A stretch of 64,000 nt of DNA from positions 3,753,773-3,817,772 of the forward strand of contig OZ020524.1 of the NCBI GenBank assembly GCA_963971425.1, given 5' to 3'. Origin of the DNA: Bryoerythrophyllum caledonicum. Its lineage: Eukaryota > Streptophyta > Bryopsida > Pottiales > Pottiaceae. The notes under the pieces are model-generated. The model searched no databases. It worked only from the letters and a program-made list of their open reading frames with translations, and was not told the origin of the DNA. Position numbers and translations under genes: made by a program. This document shows positions 44,459 through 57,560 of the stretch, piece after piece; within the stretch, counting starts at the first letter, position 1; each line of letters begins with the position of its first letter.

Positions 44459-45114
44459 GTTTGTCAATAGATGGTAATTTGGCCTGTTGAATTTCTTTGG
44501 TAAGGCTAGACTCACTTTCATAGGAAAAAGGTATGGCTCTGCAATTTTTTTCCTTCAAATAATTCTGATTGAGGAGAATCTATTATAGTGGTCACATTTC
44601 ATTCCATTGGAACCAAGATGAAATTGAATGTGTTTTATTTTTAATGTTTTTATTGAAATAGTGGACCAGGTAATATGCAAGCAGCCCTTGACTACAAGAT
44701 ACAATCACATTGAGCCAAGGAAACAGCATACAACATCATTTACGGCGGTTGCACATTATTGAACAAAAAGTCAATGGATAAACTCTCGGAGTTCCATCCA
44801 ACTATTAAAAAAAGAAACAGCACACCAGTCATTGGGGAAAAAAAACGCATGAAGTTCTTTCATATAGAATCTCCTATTTGGATGATGACACAAGTTGAAA
44901 GCTCCCCCAATAGAATCTCATGGCAAAGTGCCCCCAATAAGTCATTTTCCTATACTTTTCAATCTTTTTCAATGTCAAAACGCTCATGAGTCAACTTCTC
45001 GGGATGCATGTCGCGATGGAACTTACAATAGGAAAAACATTGGAATTGGATGCTTGCAAAAGGGTGCCCATATTCTACATCTTAGATGAGCCCTACTACC
45101 TCTCTAAAGAAAGG
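44459..45114. other. Unannotated AT-rich stretch
   Basis: I see no gene or repeat I can support between the MITE and AT-rich element copy 2. Confidence 0.4.
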
Positions 45115-46509
45115 TACACTAAAGATGGCATTTAGTGTAATGGTATGAATAGTGTAATTATCCTAGTACACTATTCGTGAACAAGTTGGCAATTAGTGTT
45201 AGCCGCCATTGTCATTTAATATATCCCCCAATCATCCACCTACCTTAGTACACTATTAATAAAACAATTGATAATTAGTATTAATTCCCAATCAACCACC
45301 TACTGTAGCACATAATTTTTTTAAGAAGTTCATAATCTTAAAATAATATTAAATTCATATTAAATTCATATTAAATTCATATTTATTATATATAAATATT
45401 GAATATTCGATATTTAAACAACATATAATGTATGCATATTTAATACTTCATTAGTATGTAAATAATATAAAAATATATAAATGATAATTTATGAATATTC
45501 AATGAGTATACAATGAATATTTAATTAGTATTTAATGAATGTTTCAAGACTATTTATGAATATTTTTTAATACTTAATAAATATGTAATTAACATTTACT
45601 TCGTATTTCATGAATATAAATTGAATATTTAATGAATATTTGATGAATATTTAATTAATATTTGATTCACATTCACTTAGTATGTATTTAATATTTAAAT
45701 GATATTCAATTGGTTTTAAATATATATATATTTAATATATGTCTACTTAGTATTTAGTTAATATTTAACTAGTACGTAATAGATAATTAATGAATATTTG
45801 TGAATATTTAATGAATATAGATTGTATATCATGATTTTTATGAATATTTAAATATTTTAAAAATATAATGTAATTCTTTTGTATATTTTCTTAGTTTTGT
45901 GAATATTTAATTTTGATATATATTCATTTATCATGATCCATGATTATTTAATGTTTGTTTTTTACCAATTTCATCATTTAATATTTATTATTTTAGTATC
46001 CAATATTCTACTTAATGAACATTTATTGTATGTTTGTTTATTTAATATTTATTTAGTTTTTATTTATTTTATGTTTTTTTAATTTTCCAATGTATCTTTC
46101 TTCTCTCACTTTCCTTTGAATTCCAATTTCTTATTTTTCCAATCTTGTATATGCAAATTCATTTCCTTCCATATGCACATTCTATTTTTTTCTACTTTTG
46201 AGATTTCTTTTTTGTTCCATATCCAGGTTATATTTTTTCCAATCTTTTGTTTGCAAATTGTTTTTTTTCAATGCACTCGTAACCTTCTTTACTTTGATGC
46301 TCAAAATGTGCACGTAATCATTTTCTATGATTCATACACTAAATGCCCACATATAAAAAAACCTAAATTCCACTATTTACTAGAATCAACATTTAGTGTA
46401 GTAGTTGACATTTAGTGTATAGTTTTGTCACTACACTAATTATAAAGTTGACAATTAGTGTATGGGTTTGCATTTAGTGTCCACTACACTACATGCCATC
46501 TTTGATGTA
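45115..46509. mobile_element. AT-rich element, copy 2
   Basis: The terminal inverted repeats are TACACTAAAGATGGCATT at the left and, in reverse complement, TACATCAAAGATGGCATG at the right. The interior is dense in AATATTTAATGAATA-like words, then a T/C-rich block (46,080-46,280) and several TTTAGTGTA words near the right end. It matches 24,290-25,252 plus 30,906-30,925 in order. No transposase is visible, so it is non-autonomous. I could not identify a target duplication. Confidence 0.75.
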
Positions 46510-49500
46510 GTCCTACAATAATTGAACTATATATTTTGATCCCTTTGCAAATTTGTCATATTTTATCCCTGGAGTATAGTCACGGTGCATTTATTGGGAG
46601 TGCTACTTGAAAAAAATGTTGGGGTTCAGGGTTACCAAATACGAAATCAATGTATTCAAGGAATATAGCGGAATACAATGTACATGTATTTCAGTTGTTC
46701 AAGTACAATTGGCTTCCTTTACAACAGCCTCGGTGGTTTTGCCTCCTATATTGAGAGGCTGTTATAATGGAAAGGGGGGTAAACAAGTGTACTCCAAGTG
46801 TTGCTGTTATAAATGGAGAAGATTGGTTCTCATTTCAATTGGCTGTTATAACTAAATTGTTGTTATATGAGATGCCAGTATATTGAGAGCTAAGTTGATT
46901 GTACACGTATTCAATAACCTTAGAGGGGTTTGTTGTCTTTGTGTTTACATATGGAAACGAGGCTCCATGTCCAAGAAACCTTGAAGTGAATCTCATCCAA
47001 TATTCATAATCCTTATTCACATTTATTTAAATACACTAGGATATTTTTTTCCCCAAATCATGCTTTGTGGTACTTTAAAAAGAAAGTGAATAAGTGTGTA
47101 GGGCCTTTGGTATTTGACATCAATATCCATGTTTTTTAAATTTTAGTTTTTTGCCACCAAAAGTATGGAGGGAAGAGACCAATGGACTAGATGTGGAGGG
47201 AGCAAGTTTGGTTGGCTCATACATAGCAGGTGGTGCCAGAAAGGAAAAAAATAATTGAAAAACAAAGAAAAAATAAAAGAGTGCCAATACTATACCCAAG
47301 GATTGGATTTGGCAAAAATAATTCTAAACTTTTCAAAAAATTCAATTTCTTAACTTGGTGAAAATTTGGAATTAGACATAATAATTGTTTGACCCTCAGA
47401 TATAGTATGTGTTTCCTACCTCGGTTGAAAGTAATGTGTAGAATATGGGTCTTAAACCATAATTGACAATGACTATGATATTTTTTGAAATTTGGGTGTC
47501 TTGGAAATAACTCAATTGTTTTTGAAAGCATATTGACCCTTTAGCACCGAGCATGTCGATATAGAGTTGCTTTAGGCGTATTTTGAGGTATAGCTTGTTG
47601 TATGTCAATTAGATGCATTGTTTTTGGTCGCAGTGTGTCTGATACTAGTGATTACCCTTCAAATGGAACAAATGAATCTCCAATCCCTATAGGCATTAGC
47701 AAACTACAATAATTTTTGTAAAATGGGGTCGTGCTGAGATGTACCCACTACATAAGATGATGTTCTACCTAATCTATTACACTCGTAGATTCTCCCAGGC
47801 TCTCATGGTCCACTTCGGCAATTACAATTTCATACTCATCCATTAACTGTTTGTAAGAGTCCGGGAGAGGCAAACATGGAGTTGTGTGACATCCCACAAA
47901 ATTTGCGTTCCATGTTTCCAGCCCATTCATCACCAGTTGGCACACCTTTCTTCCACCCACATCTAGTGTTCGTACCTATCCATAACATTCTCCATTTTAC
48001 AGAGGCTGTCAAACAGGAGAGATGAGTGAAGAGTAAGCTCCGAGTTTTTAAGTGAGGGTGCACTAAGGAGTTAGCCATTTGTTGCAACTTAGGGTTACTA
48101 AGAGCAACTAGATCTTGGTAGTGCGTCCACCTAAGAGCAGATTGCATCAAAGCAAAGTGAAATTAGTGCATATAAACATGTTGGAAGGACATATGGAGGA
48201 TGATCTCCTTGAGGGTGTGTGTTTGATGCTGAGAGTTTGAGTTTGAAAGGGATTCATTTGAATAGAGCTGGTCCGAGTGTGTTGGATACCAAATCTCAAG
48301 CTCTACAAGCCCAAAACATCACCTTCTAATCCAGATCTATTCCCATAGGATAGATCTTGTGCACTAACTCACCTCGCTCCTTGGTACCCTCAAATTGACA
48401 ACATTAGTTAGATCATATTGGCTACAATTAAAACTCCACGGCCCAAACAAGATCGATCTCTTGTATCTCAAGAGACACACAATAGTACTTGGATAGGCAC
48501 AAGTCTCACAAAAGATAGTAACAACAGCATTACTAGGACCAGTGATTGGGAGCTCCGAGAGTATCATATCATTGGTCGTCAAGAGGCGAGAGTATCAGCA
48601 ATTCCCAAGAATCTTTACAAGACGAGAGTACCATCGGGAAGCAAGAGTAATAGCGGCATTGCTAGGACCAAATTGGGAGTTCAGAGGACCATATTGGAAG
48701 TTCCAAGAGTATCAGAGGAGTTCCAAGAATATCAGCTCAACAACAACCACCTACAAAAACAAATTAGCGGCAGCCTGTAGCAAAAGCCACGGCCACCAAC
48801 CTGCACCCGATAACTCCACACTAGAAAAAGGCAGCTTGGAGCAACGTCAACAACACCAGTCCACCAAATCCCGCATTGCACGTAAGGAGCAGAAGATCAG
48901 ACTTGCTACCAAACAACACACGACAACAACCAAAGATTAGAAGGCAAACTTTCCTCACATCTCTCTCATTTGTATTTTGCTCCCTCACTCTTTTAACGAG
49001 TCCATATCACACAATGGAATTGTTTACACACTCAAAACCTGATAGTGAAACACCTAAAAAACACGCATTATCTATCAGGCACCAAAAAAATTCTAGAATC
49101 ACCTACGTTGTGCGGAAGCGCTGGCCGATTTAGTACTAATCTCGAGTGGTAATCCCAAATCAGCAACAAAACCCTAGCACCGCCCAAGCAACAATAACAA
49201 AGGTTTGAGATAAAAAAAAACACGTACAAATAGAACAGTGGAGGAAAATTTGGTGTTCACGTCCTAGTTCAAACACAAAAGCCCTTGGTGGTGCCGGAGT
49301 GTCCCATGCTGCGCGCAGCCGCCACACACACTGCAACATGCCGCCGATCAAACATCATCAGCCCTTGCATTAACCATAACTGTAATCTACATCTCACCCT
49401 ACTCTTTTTTTCATAGTAGACACACACTATTCTTCCTATCTCTTATTCTCCCCCACCTCCTTACCAACATTACTGCAACACTCACTCACGTAGACACAAC

Positions 49501-50330
49501 ACCACGACTTAGCACTACTAGAAAGGAACACCCTTTCTCCCTCTACTTCTATCCCCTACCTCCCAACATCTTTCAAACTTGAGCCCTACACATAGCTGTC
49601 GTAAACTACCCCCAGAGGGCCACCTCAATAAAATCCATTAACCCAAGTAAATGAAAGTACAAAACAAAATCCTATGGCATGAATAGCTTAACTCCCCTTG
49701 TCCTCGTACAGCACAAGAGCACACCCGCAACTAGAGACCAAACACCTGCAAATAAGAAGACCCTATAGCGGAGCAAATCAACCCCTTGAGTTCGACCCAC
49801 ACCAACACTCACGAACAACAAACCCTGCCAAGAATAGTGACGGCATCCAAAAAAATCTCAAGGACAAGAAGCGCACCAAGACACCTGGAAATCACACAAA
49901 CAACAAATCCAAACACCGGAGTGGTACTCCCTGCAAGCGAAGTCCTTTGTCCCGCCAACTTCTGCTAGTGCCCCGGAGATACACAGCGGCCGCTTTGGAG
50001 ATACACAACACCCCGCTTCCGAGACACACAATGCCCGCCTCGAAGACACATAGCGCCCCGCTTTAGAGACATACAGCGCCCGCCACTAACTCATCGGAAA
50101 TCCCCGCCCCGACTCACCCATACTTCCATCCCAACACAAACTAGTCGAAGCCCAAGGACATCCCACATGAGCACAAATCTTTATCAGAGGAGCAAAACAA
50201 AGAACCTTCTAGGTTCTACAGAATCAATAGCCACCGACTTCAAAGAGGAAAAAAGATAAACGCATGAGGTCCCGCCCCTTACTCTCGACATAGAAATCCA
50301 AAAGCCTTCCCTGTACTTTGCTCTCGCACC
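46510..50330. other. Long stretch without a supported gene
   Basis: Open frames here (for example 47,836-48,150 minus and 48,418-48,780 plus) show no family I know. Between 48,480 and 48,740 an AGGACCA..TTGGGAG word and TTCCAAGAGTATC-type words recur, a degenerate internal repeat. From about 48,800 the strand becomes C/A-rich like the LINE downstream, so the LINE's 5' region may begin here. Confidence 0.4.
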
Positions 50331-52011
50331 ATGACGGAACCATCACTCGAAACCCCACATACCAATGCAGAGACAACTACAGCTAAAATGGACATAGAAA
50401 CTCTCGCTCTTACTCTGCAGAGTATAATTGAAAACATCCCTAACCACTCTACAACTGAGATTCAGAACCCTACCAAGAAATTCAAAGGAAGCTACTATAA
50501 TACCCCAACCCCCGCCTCCCCTCCCAATCTCACAGCATTTAAATATTGGCTCGGCTTCTCCACCATGGAGAACCCGGCTAAGGAAGCCGACCTAAAATCA
50601 CTTTCTAGTGGAGAAAGCATAACTGCCATGATAGCAAGAGGAGTCCCCAAGTCAGAAGCTAAGGAGGCTCTATGCGCCACAACTGCCTTCTCCGTATTCC
50701 ACAGGTATTGTATCCAAAAATGAGAGATGATGGAGTTGAAGGAAAACACTTCAACCTCACTCAAATCCCTTTTGACATCCCCACTAATCCCGAAATTGGT
50801 CTTTCACATGATTTCCATGTTGCTATCTCGTTTGATTTATTCAAAATTCCATTGTTCCATGATAAGGTCAAAAAACATGCACATGCTTGGCTAATTAAGA
50901 TGGATATTAAGCTTGGTAATAAGTTTTTGGAGCCCCCTGCAATCCATTGCAAAGGGGTGAAGAAAGAAGGCAAGAAACATGTCTTTTCAGTATTGATCAA
51001 ACTACACCTACTCCACCCGGAAATAGATGGTCTCTCCCTACTCCAAGGCACGAGGTATTTTGTATTGCAACTTGATCCCATGGGATCGGCATCCTTTGGG
51101 AAAGTTTGCAAGACATGACAATCCGTAGCCTGGCTTGGTCTCTTTGTCAACATCAGAAGCTACAACCTCCGTGGCATCCCGGCACACATTCTCTTCCACA
51201 ACATTATACTCACCGCAAGCTTGAGTTTGAAGTCACCAATGTCCAGAAGCAAGAACGGGAGGCCAATGCATGGATAGTCGCGCCTACCCCAACACAAGCC
51301 AAGAAATTGGAGCTACACCAAGTAACAACCTTCCAAGAGATCATCCCCGCAAAGCCTAGTAACAACGATGCTTTCTCCACTTCCGAGCGACCAAGCACAA
51401 TGCGCTCACCCTCACCTTCTCTCAACTCTCCATCCTATTAAGCGTGGCAGAAACCACGGAGACTATCAAAAAGATTTACAACGCCCAAAATGTGGTATCC
51501 ATTTGGTTCCACAAGCAAGTTGATGGCAAACATAATAGCTCTGTCAATGTGCAAGTCATCAACCCGATTGTCTATAGACAATTCTTACACAAGACTTTCA
51601 ACCTTGGTTGTCACCAAGTTTGAAATCCACCCTCACCGCAAGAGTGTTGAGGGCACTCATCCCCCTTCCTCCACCTTGGTAGAGAAATGGGGATTTAACA
51701 ATATCAATATAGTTGTGGTGAATACGGTAGGCACCATCAAACCCACTGCCACACCCACCTTCAACATACGAGAGGAGATGGCCGCCATTCTGGCAGACGG
51801 CCACAAACAACTCCAATTGGAGTTAGCTACCCTTAAGAACGAGATCATACGCAAAACCCGGGAATACACCGACGCTTGTAATGCCGAAGTACACTCCAAG
51901 CTAGATGACGTTGAAAAGCTAATGAACGTTGTTTTGTCAGTGATGAAGGGTATAAAGTCCAACCATGAGGCACTTGCCGTCCCCCCAAATGACCCTTCAA
52001 ACGTGGATTGA
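50331..52011 (+). pseudogene. LINE ORF1-like protein, frameshifted
   Basis: Frames in order: 50,331-50,723 (KYWLGFSTMENPAKEADLKS), 50,690-51,118 (LTQIPFDIPTNPEIGL, then KMDIKLGNKFLEPPAIHCKG), a short third frame near 51,120-51,270 (NIRSYNLRGIPAHILFHN), then 51,490-52,011, where VSIWFHKQVDGKHNSSVNV leads into a coiled coil (QLQLELATLKNEII to VEKLMNVVLSVM). The layout of a central nucleic-acid-binding part and a C-terminal coiled coil suits an RNA-binding ORF1 chaperone. At least three frame changes make it non-functional. Confidence 0.6.
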
Positions 52012-52559
52012 CCGCGGACCGCCCACGACTTCCCCACCTACTAGGTGGTTCTTGGCTCTCCTTCCAGGCTAGTACTATATGTTTTGTTAGATGTATCTCC
52101 TCTCCTTGTAGTGCCTCTCCCTCTTGTTCTATCACTACTCTATCTTCATTCTAAAGTTTTGGTAATACCTCTTCTCCCTCTAGAGATATACCATTGCTTC
52201 CTTCCTACTTTTATTATACACACAAGCTCGCTTTCTTCCCTCCTATCCCTAGCACTTGCTTTCTATCTCCTTAAATATCTCTATACATAGATATGTCCTA
52301 AGATTGAGAGTACAGTCATGGAAAGACTCCCTTTTTTTACATGGACCTCTCCCTACTATGCTACATTGTTTTGTACTCATCAACAATACCTCAATATACA
52401 CGATACTTGTCAATTTCATCGGCAATGGTATCATTACACCTATTGGAATAACCTCCATACTATTCACATACCACAAACCAAAAAACAACCAAAATCCTCC
52501 ATTTTTCACCATAAACAATGGGCATTGCCCACAACCAACACCTCCAAGACCTCCCACGA

Positions 52560-52690
52560 ACACAAACACGCACAAAAACGCAAATACACACACACACACA
52601 TACAAACACACATATACAACCACAAGAATATACACATACACACAAACACACACACATACAAGCACACGTACACATCAATAGAACATACAA
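52560..52690. repeat. (CA)n-rich simple repeat
   Basis: Runs of CACACA mixed with ACAAACAC and ATACAC fill this stretch in the gap between the LINE frames. Long frames without stops on both strands here are low-complexity by-products. Confidence 0.85.
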
Positions 52691-52780
52691 ACGAAAACGG
52701 AAACCACCTACACCCTAACAAACTTTCTACACACACTTCTACATCTACTTGGAGGCGACATAAAAAAAAACACTAGACCA

Positions 52781-53186
52781 ATGCCAAAATTACTAAATAG
52801 ACACCCACCACTACATCAAAAAAATGCAAAAATATACTTCATCCCTAGCACCATCAAACTCTACCCAGAATACCAGCATATCTTCAAAACCTTTGCCCCC
52901 CTTCTAGACAACACACATACATTACACAACACCATAAACAACACATTCCTCCACATCGCACAATACATACAACAAAAACACACCCACCCACCACTGCACC
53001 TTCTCTACGCCATAGTAATCATACTTCATCCCTCATTAAAAAAATGCAATCTCCTACTAGTATCACAAAGCTCTAAGACAACCCTGTGGATCAACACCCT
53101 CCTTGATAAATTATCCAACTTACATAACCCTCCAGAAAGACACATCCGCACTAAACACCCATACAAAAAAATTCTTAACAAGACAT
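52781..53186 (+). pseudogene. Fragment preceding the LINE endonuclease
   Basis: This is an open frame of about 135 codons, Thr/His/Lys-rich, with IKLYPEYQHIFKTFAPLL. It is cut by the Mutator-like element, and downstream LINE sequence resumes at 56,555. It probably belongs to ORF2's N-terminal part or a short preceding ORF. No domain is recognised. Confidence 0.45.
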
Positions 53187-54254
53187 CCTCCTACAAGGAA
53201 AAGCTTGTTGTGAGTGGTGAGCAGTGAGCAGGGAAAGAAAGCAAACTTTTAAGGATTTTACATAGAGTTAATGAACAAGGGGGCCCCTATTACGGTGGGT
53301 TACTTTTTTAAAACTTAAATTTTTTGCATTTGAATGTATTTTCTTGGTATATTTATAGATATTAGGGCTGACATCATCATGAACGTTTATTAAAAAGAGT
53401 GACATCACCATGTACAAATTTAATAGAGTGATGATGTCATCATGAATGATTTGAATATAAGATGACATCATCATTGGTATAAAATTGTGGCCACTCACTA
53501 CCTCTCAAAACATGTACAAAACGAGTACGACATTTATAGTTGGATTTGGGACGGGTTAGAAAAAGATGAACAAATCATTTCAAATGTGCTTGAATTAATT
53601 TTTGTAGCTAGAATGTCAAATCAGTTTTTGAAAAAATAATGTCAAATGAATTACAAGATAGTGATTACTTGTTGAGTTTGAGTACTGATAGCAATCTTGA
53701 GTACAAAACAACGACAACTAATTTAATTCAGAAATCTAATCTAAATGAACAAATAGGTCCATGATGTAAACACAATCGCGGTGTCCATGATGCAACATAT
53801 CACACACTAAAACTTGTCGAGTGTGGTTTAGGGTACTTACTCAAAGCCGCCCAAGACTACTCACTCATGAGACCTCTCGCACACTCGGAATCATCAAGTA
53901 TACCGCAGTATTCAATTATGAAGGGCCTCCCAAGTGTGCAATTCGTCTCGGAACCGCGACAAGACACCTAACATACATTTGAATTTAATTTCACACAATT
54001 TTCAATGATGTAAACGAAGTACGTTCGAAAGGTATAAGATAGTTGGAGTGGATGGAATGTCACATTGCGGCGTTGGAGAGAACAACCTTGGTGACGATTG
54101 ATCTTGGCAATAGAGTTTAGAGGTACGTTTCAACTTGCATTTTTAACTTGCGTCGTCACTTTTGCTATGCATTTAGTTGGAGAGGTCAAATGTGGAGAGG
54201 TTTAGGTTTAGGAGGGTGGAGAGAAGAGGACTGAGCACACACTGTTGGCAGAGA

Positions 54255-54725
54255 GACGTTGGAGAGGTTAGAGCCGACAGTGTGGGCATGGACAAGCCCA
54301 CACTGCCGGCAGGGACGGCGTGGAGCAGGGGAGAGAGTCAACAGTGTTGGCGATGGCTTGCCAACACTGTTGGCAGAGAAGGGGTCGGGAGATGGGATAT
54401 GAACCTCACGGAATCGGAAGATGGCATATGACACTCTTGGAATGGAGAAGGTCATCCTAGAGAGGAGGACAAAGTCGACAATGTAGGCATAGACAAGCCT
54501 ACACTGTCGGTAGCGACGCCGTGGAGCGGGGAAGAGAGCCAATAGTGTTGGTGAGGGCATGCCAACATTGTTGGCAGAGAAGGCGTTGGGTGAAAGGATA
54601 TGACCCTCTCGGAAACGAGTAGGTCATCTTGGAGAGGAGGACAGAGCCGACAATGTGGGCATGGACAAGCCCACACCTTCGGCAAGGACGGCGTGGAGCC
54701 GGGAAGAGGGTTATGGAGGGTTAGT
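54255..54725 (+). repeat. Tandem repeat of about 180 bp inside the Mutator-like element
   Basis: Three copies start near 54,270, 54,470 and 54,640. Each has GGGCATGGACAAGCCCACA-like wording, a GACGGCGTGGAGC block and, in the first two, an AACA(C/T)TGTTGGCAGAGAAGG block. It is GC-rich compared with the flanks, and open frames across it are by-products. A G-rich, GTGAGG-repeating tract continues to about 55,060. Confidence 0.8.
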
Positions 54726-55111
54726 CGGCCGGGGGGGATGAGTGAGGCACGGAGGGTGGATGAGGAGGGGAGGGAGGATGAGCCGAGGAGGGTAGGTGAG
54801 ACGGAAGGGTGCCTAAGCTAGGAAGTGTGAGCGGGGGAGTATGACCCTCTTGGAACCAAGAGAGCCATAGAGGCTGAGTGGGCCGAGGGGATGAGTGAGG
54901 CGGGGAGGGTGGGTAAGGAGCGGAGGAAGGGTGAGCCGAGTAGGGAGGGTAAGGCGGCGAGGGTGCCTGAGCAGGAGAGAATTTAGGAGCCGGGAAGTGT
55001 AGGCCGAGGCGGGTTTAGAAGACGGGGCGAGTTCAGGAGCCGGGGAGGGTGGACGAATGGAAGTTTGCCCTCTCGGATTTGAGAGGGTCATGGAGGGTAG
55101 ATGATAGAGTT

Positions 55112-55588
55112 ATGAGAGGTGCGACAATTAGTGAAACTAATGACATGAATATCTGCGGATTGGTAGAAATGGGTGACAACAGGCGTGAGATTCCCTCCGA
55201 TCAGTCGCGACGTCATGATATTATGGAGCACGATGACACATCAAAGGATGATATTCCTATGGATGATGATTTCCTACAGCCGGAGGAATTCGATCTCATT
55301 CCTGGATTAGTGGATGATGTGGTTGTGCATGGGATCTGGTCACGCATCGCACGGAGTCTGTGGAATTTGACCACAAATAGTAGCGATGCGGAGGTGCGGT
55401 CAGTGGTGCGACAATTTACATCATTGCGGATGAGCAGTCGCCGGTGGTGGTTGATGGTAACTCCGACGTTAGAGGCCACTGCAATTCGAGCCACACTCGC
55501 AATGTCCAGAGTGTATTCGGGCCGCAGCACGCAAGGTCACATTCTTTGGGTGCTGCGTTTAGGAGGTCAATCCATCGAAACCTATTGA
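55112..55588 (+). other. Open frame with weak F-box-like wording
   Basis: The frame has 159 codons: an acidic segment (MDDDFLQPEEFDLIPGLVDD), then HGIWSRIARSLWNL, EVRSVVRQFTSLRMSSRRWW and a tail that runs into a frame break near 55,590. LIPGLVDDVVVHGIW and LRMSSRRWW faintly resemble the start and end of plant F-box domains. It may be a captured host gene fragment. I chose the first ATG that precedes the coding-like part. Confidence 0.35.
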
Positions 55589-55709
55589 TGCGGAAGTAGA
55601 AGGTGAAGAAGAAGAAGAAAAAGAATTATTTGTGGATGTTACATCCATATCTTGCCTGGAGTTCAGATGGGAGCTACATCAATATGGAGCATTTAATCTA
55701 ATTATCTTC

Positions 55710-56147
55710 CTATTTCTCCTTCCTAGGCCTCTTTCTAGATGGCACAAGGCCCCTACGTGTACACCACAAGGGAGGTTCATCATACTTTCTAGTAATATGC
55801 TCTGATTCTAGAATACACATGGCAGAGTATGGATATGAGTAGTCTCTCCTCCTCTCTTGTAATGGAATCGTGGACCAATCAATGTTAGGTGGAGGAGCAA
55901 TAGCCCTATGATATGCCGTCAGTAGCTTGGGATGAACTTCTACATCCTCATCTCCTTCCTCCACAATAGGCTCAGCCTCTTCCAAATCAATCACCACTGC
56001 TCCTGCCCTCTTAAGCTTGATCAAGGTACCACAATCTGTATCATAAGAGTCCTCCACTGCAAGCACCACAACCTCCTCTTCTCTATCAATTTCATCTAAA
56101 AATTCTTCTATGAGTCTTGATGGTATGTAGACATCTTCTAAGGACAA
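55710..56147 (-). other. Open frame of unknown family in the Mutator-like element
   Basis: The frame has 145 codons on the minus strand, with an acidic first half (LIEEFLDEIDREEEVVVLAV) and a basic end (SRKRPRKEK). No domain is recognised. It is convergent to the F-box-like frame. Confidence 0.3.
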
Positions 56148-56769
56148 AATCTAATCTTCACTAGTGTTCGCCATCCCGACAATTGTAGTAGCCAATGCCC
56201 TTTCAATTCCTTAAAACTGAGCATCATTAGGAGAGAGAGACAATCATTATGAGTTTTCAAATCCAAAAAAATTAGTCATGTATGCCTACGAAAACAAATA
56301 CTTAAGGCAAAGATGGTAGGAAGAACTTGGAACTTCTAAAATCCTAGCGAAAATGGTTCCACGATCTTAGGTAATAGGTCCCAAAAATTACTTTTTTAAG
56401 AACAAAAATAGTTTCTAAAAATAAATCAAACATTCGAAGAATATACAAATATATCAAGAATATCCTCATAATGTTCGAATATTCTTTGTTCACTACGGTT
56501 GAATTTTCTGCTCACCGCTCACCGCTCACATACAAGACTTTTCCTCCTCCTACATAAAGTCTCAATACATGACGCACTCTATAGTTTTCTACATAGAAAA
56601 GATCTGCCCCATTACGCACTAATCCAACAAACCTCCCATTCCTCCCTCAGGAACTCATGAGTGAAACCCTACGCTGCCTTGAATCCATATTAGAATACTT
56701 TCATGCACCTCCACCGCCCCCTTATATTCCTCCATCTATCTAAAACCCCCTCAACCTCTATAACGACAC

Positions 56770-57560
56770 GCATGTAATCACATGGAACGCCTCATTCCTT
56801 AACACCGCCCTTCCATGTCTTCAAAATATAACCTCACATACCTCAACCCCTCTAGCATTCATCTACATTCAAGAAACAAAAATCACCTCCACCAAATCTA
56901 CCAAATATACCCAACGACTCTTCCCCGATTACAAATTAATCTTCAACATGACACACGCTTTCACAAGATGCATACAATAAAGACTACCATACACTCTAGG
57001 CCGCGGCGGTCTGTTAACACTAATACACAAAAACTATGCGTTTCTTGGTAACATCACCAAAAGCCCCACCCCAATGCACATATCTCCATACTTACAAATT
57101 TTTAAAATAAACAACCAACCACTTCAACCATGGCTAACAATTCAACCGTACATGCGATTCCACCAAGAAGACATTAGACTCATCACGATCCCACCAAGAA
57201 GACATTAGAGTCATCACGATCCCACCAAGAAGACATTAGACTCATCACAGACATCAAAAACACCATTACCACCCTAATTAACAACAATCCAAACCACACA
57301 TATCTACTATGTGGAGATTTTAATAGAGGCATTGCACTAATCGGTAGACAATACACAGACCGATTTTTCCGCCACAACCTGCTAACCAACATTGGCAAGA
57401 CTTCACCAATAACCTAAACTTTACATATATCCCCACAGATACAAGATACTCTAGACAAGGTGGATATGATTATAAAGACTTAAGTCTAATAGACGGTTTT
57501 TACATTCATAATGCCAACCACGCACAATATATGTGTACAACAAAAACAAATATTATCCTA
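56770..57560 (+). pseudogene. LINE APE-type endonuclease region
   Basis: Fragments read VITWNASFLNTALPCLQNI, AFIYIQETKI (catalytic Glu motif), GRGGLLTLIHKNYAF, YLLCGDFNRGIAL (GDFN motif) and KLDHSPIQSN (DH motif), in the order of APE endonucleases that nick target DNA. An in-frame stop near 56,978 and a 31-bp triplication at 57,155-57,247 break the frame. Confidence 0.7.
57155..57247 (+). repeat. 31-bp triplication
   Basis: Three head-to-tail copies start CGATYCCACCAAGAAGACAT, differing at one or two positions. The unit is not a multiple of three, so each copy changes the reading frame of the endonuclease region. Confidence 0.9.

Larger units (their letters stand above)
53187..56554. mobile_element. 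Mutator-like element with a 9-bp target duplication
   Basis: CCTCCTACA occurs at 53,187-53,195 and 56,546-56,554. Between them (53,196-56,545) the ends are imperfect inverted repeats: AGGAAAAG, then CTTGT, then GTGAGYGGTGAGCRGTGAG. A 9-bp duplication is the Mutator hallmark. No MULE transposase is visible. The cargo is a GC-rich tandem repeat and two open frames, so it is non-autonomous, possibly of Pack-MULE type. Confidence 0.85.

Noticed and set aside
47769-48150. Possible small gene on the minus strand
   Set aside because: There are two overlapping short frames without motif, splice logic or conservation that I can see.
52256-52776. Overlapping open frames on both strands rich in Thr/His or Val/Cys
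   Set aside because: They are produced by the (CA)n-rich simple repeat and are not protein genes.
54186-55091. Pro-rich or Arg-rich frames on both strands
   Set aside because: They are by-products of the GC-rich tandem repeat and G-rich tract in the Mutator-like element.
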